From Candidatus Brocadiaceae bacterium (lineage in GTDB: Bacteria; Planctomycetota; Brocadiia; Brocadiales; Bathyanammoxibiaceae): a stretch of 10,689 nt of DNA. How positions within the stretch are numbered: position 1 is the stretch's first letter; every line of letters begins with the position of its first letter. A program made the translations under genes and the position numbers. Positions 1-6,204 of this stretch are shown in pieces. The DNA lies in contig JASEHG010000052.1 of the NCBI GenBank assembly GCA_030018855.1, positions 1-10,689 on the forward strand. The letters are read 5' to 3'. A model generated the notes under the pieces. The model ran no database searches, was not told the origin of the DNA, and saw only the letters and a list, made by a program, of their open reading frames with translations.

Positions 1-188
1 TCACAAGAGGCATTCTGAACCTTATCAAGAAGCTCCTCCCGTGGGATGTCGCGTTTAACATGCAAAAGGGATGTCTCTACACCCCTCTGCCTCAAGACTG
101 CAGAGATAGAGGATATACCAAAGTTAAATCTCCCTTTAAAAGCAGGGATGTAGGGGTCTATGTCGGGGTAGATAAACAATATCCTCAT
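1..188 (-). CDS. B12-binding radical SAM protein, N-terminus only (cut by left window edge)
   Basis: An open frame starts at ATG (188-186) and runs off the left edge without a stop, giving 62 residues. It begins MRILFIYPDIDPYIPAFKG and continues with FGISSISAVLRQRG and VETSLLHV. This is the usual opening of a cobalamin-binding domain fused to a radical SAM core: a first beta strand, a loop, a helix packing against it, then a second strand. The same layout opens the two complete radical SAM genes at 3346-4806 and 8593-10125. The catalytic cysteines would lie beyond the window, so the radical SAM part is inferred from family architecture. The start sits one base after a TAA (192-190) that closes the decayed glycosyltransferase frame upstream. 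No strong Shine-Dalgarno sequence is visible. It would be the third such enzyme of the locus. Confidence 0.72.
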   Translation of the reverse strand, partial: MRILFIYPDIDPYIPAFKGRFNFGISSISAVLRQRGVETSLLHVKRDIPREELLDKVQNASC

Positions 189-189
189 C

Positions 190-580
190 TTATGCCACTT
201 TGGTTCAACCAGTAATCGTAAATAGCCTCTGTTTCCTGATTGGATTGCTACTATTTAAACTTACGGCTAGTCTACCAAACAATTCGGCTTGGAAAAGATG
301 AGTATGGATTAAATCGAACTTGTGGTCTGATATAAGGTTTCTCAGTTTAAAAATAGGTCTGAAGTCAAATCTGTTCCTGGACTCCAAAGTCTATTACCTT
401 TACTCAGGCACTGACAAAATCTTCTTTTAAAGAGCAAACATTATCAGGCTTTTCTGTTAGCTATGCAAGAGTTATGTTATATTTATCTTTATTCAAATGC
501 CTAGCTAAAGACAAAAGATGCATCTCGGCTCCACCCACAGTACAAGCGTTCGTTAAGAGCAGGATCTTTGCCTGACTCGT
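190..580 (-). pseudogene. Decayed GT4 glycosyltransferase remnant (N-terminal third only)
   Basis: Reading leftward from 580, the frame gives AKILLLTNACTVGGAEMHLL and then SLARHLNKDKYNITLA. This is the classic N-terminus of a GT4 (GT-B fold) glycosyltransferase, with the GGAE-type acceptor-side loop. The frame is broken by TAG at 463-461 and TGA at 406-404. It then shifts by one base near 380-390 and continues as FDFRPIFKLRNLI, DHKFDLIHTHLFQAELFGRL and AVSL, the conserved DLIHTH strand of the family. It ends at TGA (207-205), with a second in-frame TAA at 192-190, one base before the next ATG. Only about 125 residues remain of an expected 360-400; the whole C-terminal nucleotide-sugar-binding domain with its EX7E motif is missing. 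The expected start codon at 580-578 is ACG rather than ATG. Two stops, a frameshift, a lost start and a missing domain cannot all be sequencing error. Confidence 0.85.
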
Positions 581-770
581 GAAATTATGTCTCTATAGGA
601 AATCAGCTGGAACCCATTGTTGCTAAGAAACGACTTTAATTCGGAATCCAATAAAACCTTGAGTCTTCTTCCCTTTGTCGGGCCATGTTATATTTGTTAG
701 GCCAATCTGCCAGTCTGGCTGCAAATTCCGTATAGGCCCTCTCTGTCTCTCTCCCTCTATAGTTATTCAT
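577..770 (-). pseudogene. Decayed small ORF or gene remnant of unknown identity
   Basis: ATG at 770-768 overlaps the flippase stop (TAA, 765-763) and opens a protein-like frame beginning MNNYRGRETERAYTEFAARL and continuing ADWPNKYNMARQ. It ends at TAA (638-636) after 44 codons. A second frame then looks coding: LKVLLDSELKSFLSNNGFQL followed by ISYRDIIS. In between, the third frame reads NITWPDKGKK, so at least one and perhaps two frameshifts are present. If the ACG at 580-578 was once ATG, this gene ended in TGA at 579-577, giving an ATGA overlap with the glycosyltransferase remnant. The joined product would be only about 65 residues, so it is either a small protein or a larger gene with its middle deleted. 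I do not recognise the family. Confidence 0.5.
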
Positions 771-2262
771 ATCCGTGTCTGTTCGTCCGAGAAACGCTGT
801 CCCTAACTCGATTACTCAACGATAATAATGCCTTTATCTCCTCTTCATGAAATTCCCCAAGCAAGTAAAGTAATGAAAAGTATAAGCCGCAACCAAAGCT
901 TATGCTCAGGCCCAAATTTAGCGGAACAAAAGACGTTAGGTAATTCCCGGTATAGTATGTTATTATTCCCATAATGGTGGACGCAAATATAATCCTTTTC
1001 AAAGACTCAAAGGGGAAGTTCCATCTTAAAAAACGCCTGGAGGTGAAAACCATTAGCCCTAACAATAAAAAATATGAGAAAAATGTGGTTATTGCAGCTG
1101 CCATATATCCGTACTTGGGTACAAACACAAAGTTTAATGCCACATTTACCAGACCAGTCACGATCATGTTATTCATAATGATAGTAGTCTCTTTGTAATA
1201 AGCTAAACCAGATCGAAATCTGTGTTGGAGACCTAATAAAAAAGCACCCGCTGCAACGAAGGGAATAATTTTGTGCCCTTCGTAATACTCTAATGAAACA
1301 AAAATACTTATGAGGGGTTTTGATAAGACACTTACCCCCACAACAGCTGGGATACAAAAGAGGAGATAATACCTGGTTAGTTTATGAAGAAATTCTTGTG
1401 ATTTTTCCTCTCCGCTCTCCCATACCCTTACTTCAATTGGCCAGGAAGCCAGAAGAGTAAGCGAAACAACGAAGTCAATACTGCATTGAGCGATATTGTA
1501 ATTCGTAGCATATATACCTACTTCTTGGCTACCCCTAAAAAGCTCTATTATATATCTATCCGATAGACTAATTATCCATGCAGCAACGTTTCCACTTGCT
1601 AAAGGGAAACCATATCTTGCCATTTCTGAAATTACTGGAAAAGAAAGCCCTGTCATCCTCGGGAACATCCCTCCTAAAGCCTTTACCCAGGCAAGAGGAA
1701 GGACGGAGGCTATGCTTATTATGGAGCCCCATATAAGACCTTCAATCCCACTTTTTAAGCATATCACCAGTAATAATCCAAGACAAAGAGACATCACACT
1801 ATTCCAAATTGAAAGACCACTAAGCCACCCTACTTGCCTCTTGGCCCTGAGTATAGAAGAAAAAATACTAGATAAAGAGCTAACTAGAAACAAAAATAAC
1901 CCTAGCCGCATAAGAAAGTAGAATTCATCTGAGACATAATTTCTAAGAGACAGGAGAAAACACAAAGATAGGAACGTTAATAAGGTGAGGCATAAAAGAG
2001 TTAATTTAAGGATGTTGCTATAAAATTCGGTTAACTCCGATTTAGACTCGTAGACAGGAAGGAACCTTGTTATAGAATAACGTAACCACTCCGTGCTAAA
2101 CAGTCTCAATAAAGAGACTGTTGATAAAACTAGCGCATAATTGCCATATGTATCGGGCGGAAATAGGCGGGTTACAATGGGAATGCTTATCATCCCCACA
2201 ACTAAAGGGGCTACTTGTGCAGGTAAATATTTGGCAATATCTTTAAGGAATTCTCTAATCAC
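763..2262 (-). CDS. Wzx-like polysaccharide flippase (MOP superfamily)
   Basis: A 499-residue, very hydrophobic protein with about 12-14 predicted membrane helices and no soluble catalytic domain. The N-terminus matches polysaccharide biosynthesis/Wzx transporters: helix 1 contains VAPLVVGMISIPIVTRLF, followed by DTYGNYAL, the conserved loop of that family (usually F/Y-G-x-Y/W). The second half repeats the pattern with SDRYIIELFRGSQEVGIYAT, a hallmark sequence in these flippases. The family moves lipid-linked glycan units across the cytoplasmic membrane. The start is GTG at 2262-2260, supported by AAAGGAA eight bases upstream and by the typical helix beginning at residue 10. That GTG overlaps the TGA of the decayed radical SAM remnant (GTGA). 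The C-terminal tail, after about residue 470, is charged and cytoplasmic. It is the only intact gene between 190 and 2553. A lipid II or other MOP-type transporter is less likely given the glycosyltransferase neighbours. Confidence 0.9.
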   Translation of the reverse strand: MIREFLKDIAKYLPAQVAPLVVGMISIPIVTRLFPPDTYGNYALVLSTVSLLRLFSTEWLRYSITRFLPVYESKSELTEFYSNILKLTLLCLTLLTFLSLCFLLSLRNYVSDEFYFLMRLGLFLFLVSSLSSIFSSILRAKRQVGWLSGLSIWNSVMSLCLGLLLVICLKSGIEGLIWGSIISIASVLPLAWVKALGGMFPRMTGLSFPVISEMARYGFPLASGNVAAWIISLSDRYIIELFRGSQEVGIYATNYNIAQCSIDFVVSLTLLASWPIEVRVWESGEEKSQEFLHKLTRYYLLFCIPAVVGVSVLSKPLISIFVSLEYYEGHKIIPFVAAGAFLLGLQHRFRSGLAYYKETTIIMNNMIVTGLVNVALNFVFVPKYGYMAAAITTFFSYFLLLGLMVFTSRRFLRWNFPFESLKRIIFASTIMGIITYYTGNYLTSFVPLNLGLSISFGCGLYFSLLYLLGEFHEEEIKALLSLSNRVRDSVSRTNRHGYE

Positions 2263-2553
2263 GCAAGAGTTTCCTTTGTATTCATCTTATCGGTTTGCAT
2301 AACTGGTCCATAGCCCTCGCTTAGGTTGATTGCTTTTGGTCTATCCAAAGCCCCTCTACCAGTAGGACATATTGCACATCTTAGATTGCAACTATTGGTC
2401 GGTTCAATAAAAAGTGAACTGGGTTTTCCAAGAGACCTCTCTGGGTGGAGTCTATAAGAAGCTTTAAAGGTAATTGACCACTTTTAGCACTGTTGGCTTC
2501 CATGAATAGATTAAGTTTTTCCAATTGGTATATCTATTTACTAAAGCCCTCAT
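2259..2553 (-). pseudogene. Frameshifted and internally deleted radical SAM (SPASM-type) gene remnant
   Basis: ATG at 2553-2551 lies one base after the methyltransferase stop and opens MRALVNRYTNWKNLIYSWKP and TVLKVVNYL, ending at TAA (2466-2464). Skipping one T in CTTTAAA puts the frame into ASYRLHPERSLGKPSSLFIE followed by PTNSCNLRCAICPTGRGALD. This holds a perfect radical SAM CxxxCxxC motif (residues 55, 59 and 62 of the joined 97-residue product; bases 2390-2367). The IEPTNxCNLxCxxCPTG pattern is typical of radical SAM/SPASM proteins found in glycan gene clusters, normally over 300 residues. After DRPK the frame runs on only to a stop at 2261-2259 that overlaps the flippase GTG, so nearly all of the TIM-barrel core and the C-terminal auxiliary-cluster region are gone. 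Both gene ends look original, so the middle was probably deleted. The remnant cannot be an active enzyme. Confidence 0.85.
2271..2277 (-). promoter_or_regulatory. Ribosome binding site deciding the flippase GTG start
   Basis: On the minus strand AAAGGAA lies eight bases before the GTG at 2262-2260, a good Shine-Dalgarno match and spacing. Most other junctions in the window have weak or no such sites and seem to rely on coupled translation. The stronger site here matters because the upstream frame now terminates early (2466-2464), so coupling to the flippase may be lost. Confidence 0.6.
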
Positions 2554-2554
2554 T

Positions 2555-3337
2555 CTATTCTCTTTCGGATTTCTGGCACACAGCAAGGATTATATCTCCC
2601 CAGTTTCTCACCAATGGCAGACTAATAGCAAATTTTTCTATCATATCAACTAAAGCAGTCAGGAATCCAATCTGCCAAAGAGGGCTAGGCAGTGTAAAAC
2701 GGAAGGTCGTAGTATTTAAGATATTAAACCCCGTCTCTGATAGCATTGCACAAAATTCTTTCGGTTCATAATCCTTATGGGGGTATTCCCATGCGGTTCG
2801 TTTAAGCCTGAAAGCTTTTTTCAGCACTTCTACGGGAAAGGATAGTAATCTGCTGGCATAGTTATTTTTGTTGTCGGTGGCAATTATTAACCTTCCTGCC
2901 GGTTTTAAGACCCTATAAAGCTCCCTCAATCCTTTACAGTCATCAAGGAGATGTTCAATAACCTGTGCACATATAATTCCGTCAAAGGTTTTGTCTTTAA
3001 AAGGTAGACATTCTAGATTAGAGGCAGAGAACTTGGTGGCCGTGGAGTTTCCTGAGAGCTCTATATGTCTTTTGGCCTCCTTTACCATCTGTAGAGAGAT
3101 ATCGCAGGCCACAATTAAAGAATCAGGTCTGTGAGATAAATAGGCGGTATAGGGACCGCTCCCGCACCCCACATCCAGCAAGGCTTTGCAATTGTTAAGA
3201 TTAAGATTGATTTGGCCGATCATAAAACCATATTTTCTTGGAATTCCCCAACCCTTTATTCTGGGCCTGCTGGCAACCTCCTCAGCCCTTTCATCGTAAA
3301 TCCTTTTTAATTCTTTCCAACCAAGTTTGGGGGGCAT
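2555..3337 (-). CDS. Class I SAM-dependent methyltransferase (Methyltransf_11-like)
   Basis: A 260-residue soluble protein with a complete Rossmann-type methyltransferase core. Motif I is LLDVGCGSG at residues 53-61, which binds S-adenosylmethionine. The acidic residue at the end of strand 2 is in VACDIS (Asp79). A later loop reads LPFKDKTFDGIICAQVIEHL (residues 111-130), and YRVLKPAGRLIIAT (residues 141-154) is the post-motif strand. This arrangement is standard for Methyltransf_11 family enzymes acting on small molecules, lipids or sugars. The substrate cannot be read from the sequence; a sugar hydroxyl or lipid carrier is a reasonable guess from the neighbours. A hydrophobic stretch near residues 215-240 may be a substrate lid or membrane contact. 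The ATG lies 8 bp after the stop of the radical SAM gene at 3346, and the stop is followed one base later by the ATG of the decayed radical SAM remnant. Confidence 0.88.
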   Translation of the reverse strand: MPPKLGWKELKRIYDERAEEVASRPRIKGWGIPRKYGFMIGQINLNLNNCKALLDVGCGSGPYTAYLSHRPDSLIVACDISLQMVKEAKRHIELSGNSTATKFSASNLECLPFKDKTFDGIICAQVIEHLLDDCKGLRELYRVLKPAGRLIIATDNKNNYASRLLSFPVEVLKKAFRLKRTAWEYPHKDYEPKEFCAMLSETGFNILNTTTFRFTLPSPLWQIGFLTALVDMIEKFAISLPLVRNWGDIILAVCQKSERE

Positions 3338-3345
3338 TTTTAGCT

Positions 3346-4806
3346 CTAATCTTTTAATACCCTGTGGGCCTTTCTAAGGAATCTGCCGAACCAGTTCTTC
3401 TCTGGAATGGCCTGGTCATAGAGAAAATGAACCAGGGCCACATCCAATGGAAACTTGACGAATCTATGCCTTAGCCGTAGCTCTGCTAACTTGCTTATGG
3501 GGGCTATATCATAGTTGAAGAACTTCATGTATTCCCTCAGGTAATAGATATAATCATCTCTCACCCAGGGTAAGACCTTGTAAAGGTCTTTTCGCCAGCG
3601 GTCTATTAACCCCCAATCCTCCGTCTTCCGGGGTGGAACGAAGCCCTGCTTCATAGTCCAGTGATAAAGGGCGGAACCTGGGTAGGGTAGATAGGGGCCT
3701 ATGGTTACTGATTTGTTCTTATGGATGCTATGAATCCATAGGATGAGGTCAATGGTAGAGTTCATCTCCTCCTCTGTCTCTGTAGGAATCCCAATGATAG
3801 CCGAGTACCCTACTCTAAGAGTGTGTTTGGCTAGTAGCCTTACCCCTCTTTTTGTTTGTTCTACTGTAATGCCCTTATTGAGTAGCTTTAAGATTCTATC
3901 GCTTCCGGATTCAATCCCGATAAGGATGTCAAAGACGTTAAATTCCTTTAACCTTGCAGCCAAATCTTCAGTAATCATGTCAATACGGATATCTGTCTTG
4001 GCTGGTATGCCAATACATTCCAATATCTTCAATGCCCGTTTCCTGTTTACGTAGAACTCATCATCATAGAATTTCACCCCATCAATCCCATAGGTCTTTT
4101 TTAGATAATTTATATCCTCAATGACCCCCTCGGCCGATTTACCCCTCCATCGCCTCAAATTAAATTCATTGTTATAGCAAAAACCGCAACTGAAGGGGCA
4201 CCCCCGACTAGTCTTATAGGAAAACACCCTCTGGTATTTGCCTGTGCCTGCCTTTAGGAAATATCTGGGAACGTCCAGCAACTCAAAGTTCAAGCGGTAT
4301 TTGTCATCATCCAGGTCTTGAATAAAAGGTCTCCTAGGATTGATTACGGCTTTTGATTGACCATTCTCTCTCCGTTTATAGCCCAGTCCCAAAACACCTT
4401 CTAAATCTTTTCTGCCCTCTAACCTTTGAGTAAGTTCTAAAGCTGTTTCCTCTCCTTCTCCAATAATTACAAAATCTATGTAATCTTCCTGCAAACATTG
4501 CTCTGGTAACAAAGAAGGATGAATTCCCCCCCAGACTACAGGTATATCGCTTTGAGCCTTAACCCTTTTTGACATCCAGGCGGAATGCATCGTCTGTGGG
4601 CCAGTCATCGCAGAAAAACCTACCCAAAGAGGTTGAGCCTTAACTATTTCGTCTACATATCTGTCAATCTCTAATTCTGTGCAGTGGATTACCTTTACTT
4701 CATAGCCAGCATTCTTTAAGGCACTACCTACATGCAGACATCCTATTGGGACGATTTCTTGTGAAAAGAATCGGCTGTAATCCACCTGAACTAGATATAT
4801 GCTCAT
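3346..4806 (-). CDS. B12-binding-domain radical SAM enzyme
   Basis: 486 residues in the two-domain layout of cobalamin-type radical SAM enzymes. Residues 1-130 form the Rossmann-like B12-binding domain: PIGCLHVGSALKNAGYEVKV, then VGFSAMT, WGGIHPSLLPEQ (92-103) and DFVIIGEGEE (111-120). The radical SAM core follows, with SRGCPFSCGFCYNN carrying the 4Fe-4S ligands Cys203, Cys207 and Cys210. Further landmarks are IGIESGSDRIL (296-306) and IIGIPTETEEEM (337-348), the usual SAM- and barrel-contacting segments. A C-terminal region of about 100 residues ends in a basic tail. Family members carry out C- or P-methylation or other radical rearrangements; the substrate here is unknown. The classical DxHxxG cobalamin-ligand motif is absent, as in many relatives. 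The ATG lies 19 bp after the upstream methyltransferase stop, with only a weak AAGG upstream. Oxygen sensitivity of the cluster fits an anaerobe. Confidence 0.9.
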   Translation of the reverse strand: MSIYLVQVDYSRFFSQEIVPIGCLHVGSALKNAGYEVKVIHCTELEIDRYVDEIVKAQPLWVGFSAMTGPQTMHSAWMSKRVKAQSDIPVVWGGIHPSLLPEQCLQEDYIDFVIIGEGEETALELTQRLEGRKDLEGVLGLGYKRRENGQSKAVINPRRPFIQDLDDDKYRLNFELLDVPRYFLKAGTGKYQRVFSYKTSRGCPFSCGFCYNNEFNLRRWRGKSAEGVIEDINYLKKTYGIDGVKFYDDEFYVNRKRALKILECIGIPAKTDIRIDMITEDLAARLKEFNVFDILIGIESGSDRILKLLNKGITVEQTKRGVRLLAKHTLRVGYSAIIGIPTETEEEMNSTIDLILWIHSIHKNKSVTIGPYLPYPGSALYHWTMKQGFVPPRKTEDWGLIDRWRKDLYKVLPWVRDDYIYYLREYMKFFNYDIAPISKLAELRLRHRFVKFPLDVALVHFLYDQAIPEKNWFGRFLRKAHRVLKD

Positions 4807-4825
4807 GTCTGAATACGCCTTATAA

Positions 4826-5596
4826 TTAAACTTTTCTAAACTTAGCCAGAAAAACCCTTGCTAAAACGGGCTTAAATAATCTGCCAAAAGTATCTTCAAA
4901 TAGCATATATGACTTATGAGAAAAGAGATCCCCCATAGGAGGGTATGTATTAAAAAGTCTGATATCCTCTAACACCAACCCAAATCGTTTAAAATAATCT
5001 TCCACGCCGAATTTGCCGAAGTGATAGACCTTTGCTTCTTTCCCACTCCGATATCTCCTCCACTGCCTGAAAAGAAACTTGGGTCTCAATACGTTATAGA
5101 GACTAAGATGATGTATAAAATCGATTATGGCTATCCCTCCAGGCTTTAGCACCCGGTAAATCTCTTCCTGCACCCCTGTATAAGAGCCAGCACTCCCATA
5201 ACCAAAACTGAGGAGAACATCAAAGGAATTGTCTCTGAAACCCAATTCATATCCGTCTCCTTTGATTAAAGATATCCTTTTCTCCAAGCCATATTTTGAA
5301 ATCTGTTCCCGGCCAACTTTCAAAGCCTTTTCACTAAGGTCAGTAGCTATAATACGAGAATTGCTCTGCAAAGCTATCAATATGTCAATATCCCCTTGTC
5401 CACATCCAAGATCAAGGATACAAAGATTACAATTTGATTTTGTGTGTTCTTTAATCAGTTCAAGGGTATTTCTTACCGTTAACTCATAAGTGGCCCTTTT
5501 GGTTGCATTAAAGTTAAATCCTTTCCAGTATGTGTTCCAGTGTTCTTCTCCTTTTAGTCCAGAATATGCCCTAACATTTACTTTTGGCATTTCCAT
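4826..5596 (-). CDS. Class I SAM-dependent methyltransferase
   Basis: 256 residues with the class I methyltransferase core. Motif I is ILDLGCGQGD (60-69), the strand 2 acidic residue is in IATDLSEKAL (83-92), the motif around residues 111-115 is IKGDG, and YRVLKPGGIAIIDF (147-160) is the conserved late strand. The segment LLSFGYGSAGSYTGVQEE (128-145), glycine- and serine-rich, replaces the more usual E/D-H motif. The C-terminal 90 residues are rich in aromatic and basic residues (QWRRYRSGKEAKVYHFGKF), which may bind an anionic or lipid-linked substrate. The start ATG at 5596 overlaps the end of the upstream methyltransferase by 19 bases; a second ATG two codons in is possible. A GGAAATG about nine bases upstream favours the first. 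The substrate is unknown. Its tandem overlap with another methyltransferase suggests successive modifications of one product. Confidence 0.86.
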   Translation of the reverse strand: MEMPKVNVRAYSGLKGEEHWNTYWKGFNFNATKRATYELTVRNTLELIKEHTKSNCNLCILDLGCGQGDIDILIALQSNSRIIATDLSEKALKVGREQISKYGLEKRISLIKGDGYELGFRDNSFDVLLSFGYGSAGSYTGVQEEIYRVLKPGGIAIIDFIHHLSLYNVLRPKFLFRQWRRYRSGKEAKVYHFGKFGVEDYFKRFGLVLEDIRLFNTYPPMGDLFSHKSYMLFEDTFGRLFKPVLARVFLAKFRKV

Positions 5597-6204
5597 AGCA
5601 AATCATTTCCAAAAAGATGTGGTGATAAAAAGAGAAAATGGCTCGAAATTGGTATAATTTCAACTCCAACAAAATACTGTTCTAATAATTTTTTCAAGCC
5701 AATTAAAGAAAAGCGCCGAAGATGTGTTTTGTCATCCTCAAAATCTATACCCAAAAGAAATTTTAATCTATTTTTCAAGCGGAAAGCATTTGGGACAGAG
5801 CCCATAAATATTCCTTTTTTCTTCAACACCCTCTTTATCTTTTTCAAAAACAAATCAGGGTAAAATATATGCTCCAGTATCTCACCTGCTATAACTACAT
5901 CAAAGGACTCATCCTCAAACGGTAAATTTTCATTATTCAAATCAAGCCAGACTGTCTTGATACCAACCTCATTTTTACAGATATTTAATGCCTCCTGGTC
6001 TACATCCACTCCAATAACCAAATTTCCTTCAATGAAGTATTTAGTAAGCGAACCATCTCTGCATCCTAGATCTAAAATAGTTTTACCACTACCTATCCAA
6101 CTCTTGAAAATTTCTACCCTTTCATTACCTCCAAATACGAAATTTAATCTTTTACCCTCTTTATGGTGTTTAGAGTAGTAAGCAGCCAGTTCTTTTTTAT
6201 TCAC
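5578..6204 (-). CDS. Class I SAM-dependent methyltransferase (MetW/UbiG-like fold)
   Basis: 208 residues, short but complete for its type. Motif I is ILDLGCRDGSLT (43-54), the acidic residue of strand 2 is in GVDVDQEAL (65-73), LPFEDESFDVVIAGEILEHI (94-113) carries the post-II loop and the E-H pair, and IKRVLKKKGIFMGSVPNAFR (123-142) is the late strand with an SVPN turn seen in MetW- and UbiG-like enzymes. The C-terminus, GNDLLWKCQK, resembles family ends, so it is not truncated. The start is GTG (6204-6202), overlapping the stop of the glycosyltransferase by GTGA, with a GGGG run eight bases upstream. Codon use is richer in AAA and ATA than in the flanking radical SAM genes, a slight hint of separate origin. 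The target is unknown; glycan or lipid methylation is inferred from context. Confidence 0.87.
   Translation of the reverse strand: MNKKELAAYYSKHHKEGKRLNFVFGGNERVEIFKSWIGSGKTILDLGCRDGSLTKYFIEGNLVIGVDVDQEALNICKNEVGIKTVWLDLNNENLPFEDESFDVVIAGEILEHIFYPDLFLKKIKRVLKKKGIFMGSVPNAFRLKNRLKFLLGIDFEDDKTHLRRFSLIGLKKLLEQYFVGVEIIPISSHFLFLSPHLFGNDLLWKCQK

Noticed and set aside
734..762. Purine-rich GA tract (minus strand) just after the flippase stop, considered as a repeat or regulatory element
   Set aside because: It is short and irregular, and it codes for RGRETERAY in the frame of the decayed ORF. No repeat unit or symmetry supports a separate element.
974..1198. Plus-strand ORFs antisense to the flippase (also 1712-1921)
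   Set aside because: They are antisense to membrane helices, and their apparent hydrophobic or basic stretches follow from the reverse complement of the helix codons.
2263..2554. The roughly 290-base gap upstream of the flippase, considered as a promoter or leader region
   Set aside because: The gap is fully explained by the frameshifted radical SAM remnant, and no convincing promoter boxes or terminator hairpin were seen.
2493..2771. Plus-strand ORF of 92 residues across the methyltransferase end and the radical SAM remnant
   Set aside because: It is antisense to a clear methyltransferase and to the Cx3Cx2C remnant, has no recognisable motif, and is explained as a shadow frame.
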